Origin: Lachnospiraceae bacterium
Lineage (GTDB): Bacteria; Bacillota; Clostridia; Lachnospirales; Lachnospiraceae
Reading direction: 5' to 3'
Length of the DNA: 64,000 nt
NCBI GenBank assembly: GCA_022510745.1
Contig: JAFLSY010000005.1
Coordinates: 89,427 to 153,426 of the forward strand
Made by a program: the position numbers and the translations under genes. The notes beneath the pieces are model-generated. The model searched no databases, was not told the DNA's origin, and was given only the letters and a program-made list of their open reading frames with translations. This document shows, one piece after another, positions 59,516 through 64,000 of the stretch. The number at the start of each line of letters is the position of its first letter. Position 1 is the first letter of the stretch.

Positions 59516-60938
59516 CGTCGTCCTCATTGATGTCAGAGCAGGGCAGAGAAAAAATAAATTCCGTGCCCACACCTTCGGTACTGATGACATTGATGTGCTC
59601 TCCGTGGGAGGCAATGATCTCTTTTACAATGGAGAGTCCCAGTCCCGTTCCCTTTTTATCTTTGCCGCGGGAGGCATCGGATTTATAAAAACGCTCCCAG
59701 ATGAGTTTTAAATCTTCCTTGGGAATACCGATACCGCTATCCTTGACGGAGACAAAGAGCTTGCTTTTTTTAATCGAGGTTTCAATGCGGATAACGGAGT
59801 CGTGGTGGCTGAATTTGATGGCATTGTCCAACAGATTATAAAGCACTTGTTGAATTTTGCCCATGTCGGCATTCACATACATCACGTCGCCGGTGAGAAC
59901 CAGTTCGATGGCCAGTGTTTTTCTGCGGCAGGTGCCTTCAAAGGAAGCGGCGGTAGAACGAATGACCTGATTGATGTCAAAATCGGTCTTATCGAGCAGC
60001 ATGCCCTTAGTATTTAAATTGTTCAGAGTAAGCAAACTGTTGGTCAACTTCGTCAGACGGTCCGTTTCATTTAAAACGATCTGCAGATAGCGCTCATGCA
60101 GTTCCGGCGGGATCGTACCGTCTAACATGGCCTCCAGATACCCTCTGACGGAAGTCAAGGGAGAGCGGAAATCGTGGGAAATATTGGCCACAAATTTTTT
60201 TTGATCGTCTTCTGAACGGGCAATTTCGCTTGCCATGTAATTCAGACAGGCAGCCAGGTAGCCGATTTCATCTTCGCTGTCCACCTGAAATTCGTAATGC
60301 ATATTACCGGAGGCGTACTGTTCCGTAGCGTAAGTGATTTTACGCAGAGGAATGTAAACAATTTCCGTAAAGAAAATTAAAATGATCAGAGAGAGTAAAA
60401 ACAAAATGCCCAGCGTGATATAAGAAATGGTCAACAGGCTGTTACAGGATCTCTCAATATCCGCCATGGGCGTGTGGATCACTACATAGCCGTTGACCTT
60501 GTAGGAGGAGACGATGGGAGCCATGACATTCAGCATGTCCTCCTCATAGCTGCCGAAAAAGTCGCCGACATTATAGTAGGAACCGGCATTGGCCGTGGGA
60601 TCAAAATCCTCAATGACCACAACTTCCTCCACGTTTAGCGGAGAATCCGTACTCAACACCATTCGGCCGGAAGGGTTGATGATCCAAATGACGGACTCCA
60701 GATAAAGAGAGAGTGCATCCAACTGGGCTTTTACCGTTTCGAGGGAGATATCGTTGGTATAGAGTCCCGGTGCATAGGTGCCGGCAATCAAAGTCGCCTC
60801 GGAATACAGAGCGTTGGCCTTTTCCCTGATGAGCTGCTCCCTCGTCATACTCGGCACAAAGGTAGTGATGATGATAAACCCGAAAATACCGAAGATGACG
60901 TAAGCCAGTATAAATTTCAAATACAGGGTTTTTTTCAT
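59511..60938 (-). CDS. Sensor histidine kinase (HAMP, HisKA, HATPase)
   Basis: The 475-residue kinase has membrane helices at about 8-30 and 170-192 enclosing a 140-residue outer sensor, then HAMP (IPLRKITYATEQYASGN). HisKA follows with the phosphorylated His in FVANISHDFRSPLTSVRGYLEAM, then an ATPase domain (N box NLLDNAIKFSHHDS, G1 VKDSGIGIP, F box WERFYKSD, G2 KGTGLGLSIVKEI). The Asp/Glu-rich end is normal. Its start overlaps the stop of the response regulator gene by 4 bases, so they form a coupled pair. The signal is unknown. Confidence 0.94.
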   Translation of the reverse strand: MKKTLYLKFILAYVIFGIFGFIIITTFVPSMTREQLIREKANALYSEATLIAGTYAPGLYTNDISLETVKAQLDALSLYLESVIWIINPSGRMVLSTDSPLNVEEVVVIEDFDPTANAGSYYNVGDFFGSYEEDMLNVMAPIVSSYKVNGYVVIHTPMADIERSCNSLLTISYITLGILFLLSLIILIFFTEIVYIPLRKITYATEQYASGNMHYEFQVDSEDEIGYLAACLNYMASEIARSEDDQKKFVANISHDFRSPLTSVRGYLEAMLDGTIPPELHERYLQIVLNETDRLTKLTNSLLTLNNLNTKGMLLDKTDFDINQVIRSTAASFEGTCRRKTLAIELVLTGDVMYVNADMGKIQQVLYNLLDNAIKFSHHDSVIRIETSIKKSKLFVSVKDSGIGIPKEDLKLIWERFYKSDASRGKDKKGTGLGLSIVKEIIASHGEHINVISTEGVGTEFIFSLPCSDINEDDD

Positions 60939-61645
60939 GACGGATTTCCTTTGACCTCAAATTTGTAGCCAATACCCCAGATAGTGGAAATTTTCCAGGA
61001 GGCATGGTCCTTGATCTTCTCCCTAAGCCGCTTGATGTGTACATCCACGGTACGGGTATCTCCAATATACTCATAGCCCCAGATCTGGTCTAAAAGCTGC
61101 TCTCTGGTAAATACATGGTTGGGTGAAGAAGCCAGAAAATAGAGCAGTTCCAGCTCTTTGGGAGGCATCTCCACTGTTTTGCCCATATAGATAACGGAGT
61201 AGTTTGTCTGGTTGATAATGAGGTCGGGGTATTCTACCCGCTTCTCAGAATTCGTTTCGGGAACGGAAACCATCGGCTTATAGCGGCGCAGCACAGCCTT
61301 TACCCGTGCTACCAGTTCTTTGGAGTCAAAGGGTTTTTCCATGAAATCGTCAGCCCCCAGCTCCAGTCCCAGCACTTTGTCAAATACTTCTCCCTTGGCA
61401 GAGAGGATGATGATCGGTGTCTGGCGCTTAGACCGAACCTCTCTGCAGACCTGATAACCGTCAATACCGGGCAGCATTAAATCCAATAAGATCAAATTCG
61501 GCTCAAAGGAGTCCACGGCAGTAAGCGCGGACTCACCGTCTCCTACGATCATGGTTTCAAAGCATTCCTTAATCAGATATAGGGAAATCAGCTCCGCAAT
61601 ATTCTCATCGTCGTCTACAATCAGAATTTTTTGTTTACTTGCCAT
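60935..61645 (-). CDS. OmpR/PhoB-type response regulator
   Basis: The 236-residue protein has a receiver domain with the acidic pocket (KILIVDDDENI), the phosphorylated Asp in NLILLDLMLPGIDG (about residue 54) and switch residues in IILSAKGE and ADDFMEKPF. A winged-helix output follows (PPKELELLYFLASSPNHVFTREQLL, RTVDVHIKRLREKI). AGGAGG precedes the ATG. It lies 61 bp after mutS2 and may be transcribed with it. Confidence 0.95.
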   Translation of the reverse strand: MASKQKILIVDDDENIAELISLYLIKECFETMIVGDGESALTAVDSFEPNLILLDLMLPGIDGYQVCREVRSKRQTPIIILSAKGEVFDKVLGLELGADDFMEKPFDSKELVARVKAVLRRYKPMVSVPETNSEKRVEYPDLIINQTNYSVIYMGKTVEMPPKELELLYFLASSPNHVFTREQLLDQIWGYEYIGDTRTVDVHIKRLREKIKDHASWKISTIWGIGYKFEVKGNPS

Positions 61646-61706
61646 TTATGCCTCCTGTTCTTTAATTTGTTTATGCTCCGTTTTACTTGTTTCTAAATTT
61701 CAATTT

Positions 61707-64000
61707 CTATTTAAAAGTAACAATAGTGACACCTGCGTCACCTTCTCCAAATTCACCCAGCCTGTATTCCTTCACATAAGGCAGACGTTTGACATAGCCG
61801 TGTACGGCGCTGCGCAGCGCTCCGGTACCTTTTCCATGTACCACCCGGACACTGGAAAGGTGCGCCATATAAGCATCGTCCAGATATTTATCCAAAGCGG
61901 CTACTGCCTCGTCACGGGTCATGCCTAACAGATTGATTTCCGGGGAGATGGACAGGGTCTTGGACATTTTTATCTTAGAACCGTTGCTGCGGGCAGTTTT
62001 TACCGCCGTTCCCGCCGTATCTTCATCCTGTAGAAGCGCAAGATCTTTTACATTGGTACTGGTGCGGATGATACCGCACTGCACAAAAAGATTGCCTTTG
62101 GAGTCCGGAAGCGTACTGACTGTGCCTTTTAAACCCATGGAAAGAATTTTTACGGAATCACCTTTTTTCAGCGTTTCCGGATTTACTCCTTTTTCTGCGG
62201 AGGCGCCCTTAGGAGGCGTTTTCAGAGCCAGCCGCTCGTTTTTATCGTCAATCCGGCTGCGCAGCTTCTGGCGTTTTTTCTCCAACTCACGAATATCCGT
62301 ACCGCCATCCGCCTTGTTGAAATCCCGGATGGTCTCGTCGGCCACGTCCTTGGCTTCCTGTAAAATGGCCCGGGCCTGTTCGTTGGCCTCCCGCAAAATT
62401 TTATCTCTGGCATTGTCCAGCTTCTCGTTCTTGGCTTTTAACTGTCCTTCCAGAGTTTTAATACGTTCCTTATAGGCCGCTAGCTCCTGCTGTTCCTTCT
62501 CGATGGTCCTGCGGCTGTTCTCCAAGTCTGCGATGACATCTTCAAAGCTGGCATCCTCTTTATTAATCTGCTCCTTTGCTGCCTCGATAATGGTATCGGG
62601 CAATCCCAGTCTGGAAGAAATGGCAAAGGCATTGCTTTTGCCCGGAATACCGATCAAGAGTCTGTAAGTAGGCCTTAAGGATTCTACGTCAAATTCACAG
62701 CTGGCGTTCTCCACCAAGGGAGTGGAAAGGGCATAGAGCTTTAACTCGCTGTAATGGGTAGTGGCCATGGTCCGGATACCCTTGGCATGCAGATGATTCA
62801 ATATGGCGATTGCCAGAGCGGCGCCCTCGGTAGGATCCGTACCGGCTCCCAGCTCGTCGAAAAGACAGAGGGAGTTCTCATCTGCATGTGACATTATTGT
62901 CACAATAGATGTCATGTGGGAGGAGAAGGTGGAGAGACTCTGTTCGATACTCTGTTCATCTCCGATATCCGCATACACCTCTTCAAAAACGGAGAGCTCG
63001 GAGTGGTCCAGTGCCGGAATATGCAGGCCCGCTTGTCCCATGAGGGTAAAAAGCCCCACCGTCTTTAGAGAAACGGTTTTACCGCCGGTATTGGGACCGG
63101 TGATCACCAATAAGTCAAATTCCCTGCCCAAATGGATGTCGATAGGAACCACTTTCTTTTTGTCTAAAAGAGGGTGGCGCCCTTTTCGGATATGGATATA
63201 GTGCTTCCGGTTAAAAAGCGGCATGGTGGCATTCTGCTCCATGGCCAGCTTTCCCTTGGCAAAAATAAAGTCTAACAAAGTCATCAGCCGCTGATTGGCC
63301 GCTAATTCCATAGTATGAGCGGAAACCTGCAGGGAAAGCTCCTCCAGGATTCTTTCAATTTCCTTTTGTTCCTCTATGGACAGCTCTTTGAGCTTGTTGT
63401 TTAGTTCCACCACTGCGGCAGGCTCGATAAAGAAGGTGGAGCCGGTAGCCGACTGATCGTGCACCATACCCGGAACCTGCGTCTTATACTCCGCCTTTAC
63501 GGGAATACAGTAACGGTTATCCCGCATGGTAATGACCGCATCTTGTAAGTAGGTGCGGTAGGAGCCGTTCAGCATGGAGTTTAATTGGGAATGTATCTTT
63601 TCACCCGTCTGCTGCATACTGCGGCGAATACGCTTCAGTTCCGAACTGGCATCATCGGCAACCTCTTCTTCCGACAGCAGGCATCGACGAATTTCTTCCG
63701 CAATATGTGACAATGGCGTCAGGTCGCTGAAATAGGAATTTAGGGAATCTTCCGTTTCTTCTTCCCGGTCACCTCGGCCGTAGGCTTTAATGCGGGATAC
63801 ATTTTCCAGGAATCCGGCTATTTTTAACAGTTCGGATATGGACAGCGCACTGCCCACTTCCAGTGATTTCAGGGAATATCCCAAATCTTTATTTCCTCCG
63901 AAGGAGGTACTGCCGTAACGGAAAAGCCGTGAGAGCGCGTCGGCAGTTTCGGTCTGGACACTGCGGATGCCCTTTATATCCGTATCGGGCACCAGTTCGC
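61707..64000 (-). CDS. mutS2: Endonuclease MutS2 / ribosome splitting factor RqcU (5' end outside window)
   Basis: The visible part has 764 codons and the frame is open to the window edge, so about 25-30 N-terminal residues are missing. It contains the MutS core with Walker A ITGPNTGGKTVSLKT, Walker B CLFDELGAGTDPTEG and ATTHYSELK. A long coiled coil follows, then a KOW-like segment (KKGDSVKILSMGLKGTV) and a C-terminal Smr nuclease domain (INLLGMTRDEAVAALDKYLDD, VRVVHGKGTGALR). In Bacillus it splits collided ribosomes; it also has endonuclease activity affecting recombination. rqcP at 17153 belongs to the same quality-control pathway. Confidence 0.96.
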   Translation of the reverse strand, partial: ELVPDTDIKGIRSVQTETADALSRLFRYGSTSFGGNKDLGYSLKSLEVGSALSISELLKIAGFLENVSRIKAYGRGDREEETEDSLNSYFSDLTPLSHIAEEIRRCLLSEEEVADDASSELKRIRRSMQQTGEKIHSQLNSMLNGSYRTYLQDAVITMRDNRYCIPVKAEYKTQVPGMVHDQSATGSTFFIEPAAVVELNNKLKELSIEEQKEIERILEELSLQVSAHTMELAANQRLMTLLDFIFAKGKLAMEQNATMPLFNRKHYIHIRKGRHPLLDKKKVVPIDIHLGREFDLLVITGPNTGGKTVSLKTVGLFTLMGQAGLHIPALDHSELSVFEEVYADIGDEQSIEQSLSTFSSHMTSIVTIMSHADENSLCLFDELGAGTDPTEGAALAIAILNHLHAKGIRTMATTHYSELKLYALSTPLVENASCEFDVESLRPTYRLLIGIPGKSNAFAISSRLGLPDTIIEAAKEQINKEDASFEDVIADLENSRRTIEKEQQELAAYKERIKTLEGQLKAKNEKLDNARDKILREANEQARAILQEAKDVADETIRDFNKADGGTDIRELEKKRQKLRSRIDDKNERLALKTPPKGASAEKGVNPETLKKGDSVKILSMGLKGTVSTLPDSKGNLFVQCGIIRTSTNVKDLALLQDEDTAGTAVKTARSNGSKIKMSKTLSISPEINLLGMTRDEAVAALDKYLDDAYMAHLSSVRVVHGKGTGALRSAVHGYVKRLPYVKEYRLGEFGEGDAGVTIVTFK

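Overview
The window is chromosomal DNA of a Gram-positive, endospore-forming member of the Clostridia, most likely a Lachnospiraceae-type gut anaerobe. The basis is: sporulation genes (yabP, yabQ, spoIIE, a CotS-like coat protein), a HrcA-type CIRCE operator, a leucine T-box, strong GGAGG ribosome binding sites with several TTG starts, a heterodimeric LacL/LacM-type beta-galactosidase, a BlaI/BlaR1-type pair, FeoA/FeoA/FeoB with small Cys-rich peptides, and many lipoprotein glycosidases. The genus cannot be named from sequence reading alone. No phage, insertion sequence, CRISPR array or rRNA was seen.

Layout. 1-5 kb: end of a coiled-coil gene, CIRCE-controlled hsp20, degV (minus strand), fruK-ptsI. 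5-12 kb: membrane and surface proteins of unknown role, a HAM1-like nucleotidase, a lipoprotein translationally coupled to an Ig-like/trypsin-like protease, tRNA-Pro (minus strand), and a zinc-ribbon membrane protein with a propeller-like outer domain. 12-24 kb: mostly housekeeping and sporulation (ywlG-like, cca, cotS-like, PEGA lipoprotein, HU, rqcP, yabP, yabQ, divIC, spoIIE, tilS, hpt, ftsH). 24-35 kb: a GH13 amylase, tRNA-Tyr and tRNA-Leu, a BlaI/BlaR1-like sensor pair, a GH20 gene with an in-frame stop, an internally deleted GH2 relic, then a four-gene operon (YegP-like, 72-aa protein, FakA C-terminal-like domain, GH5 endoglucanase). 35-44 kb: MATE transporter, a YhaO/YhaN-like nuclease-ATPase pair with a third nuclease-like gene, and LacL/LacM. 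44-50 kb: a T-box followed by a 2-isopropylmalate synthase fused to an AraC DNA-binding domain, then the feo locus. 50-64 kb: a membrane-anchored spermidine-synthase-like protein, two tandem MerR-transmembrane-propeller regulators, a radical SAM/Cys-rich pair, a large solute-binding-like lipoprotein, a histidine kinase/response regulator pair and the start-truncated mutS2.

Two things stand out. First, leuA reads without interruption into a complete AraC-type double HTH domain, downstream of a Leu (CUG) T-box. The enzyme, which in this family carries its own leucine-sensing domain, may therefore also be a transcription factor. Second, two adjacent genes encode MerR DNA-binding heads joined through one membrane helix to about 480 residues of propeller-like extracytoplasmic domain. 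They are driven by a promoter with the 19-bp spacer and perfect dyad typical of MerR control, and a third protein 40 kb away carries the same outer domain on a zinc-ribbon head. Together these look like a one-component transmembrane signalling family.

Other links between genes: rqcP and mutS2 are both ribosome-quality-control factors. degV (FakB-like) and the stand-alone FakA C-terminal-like domain come from the same fatty-acid kinase system. The glycosidases (GH13, GH20, GH5, LacLM, GH2 relic) point to a glycan-foraging lifestyle. All functional statements come from reading translated sequence and recalling families; no database search was run.
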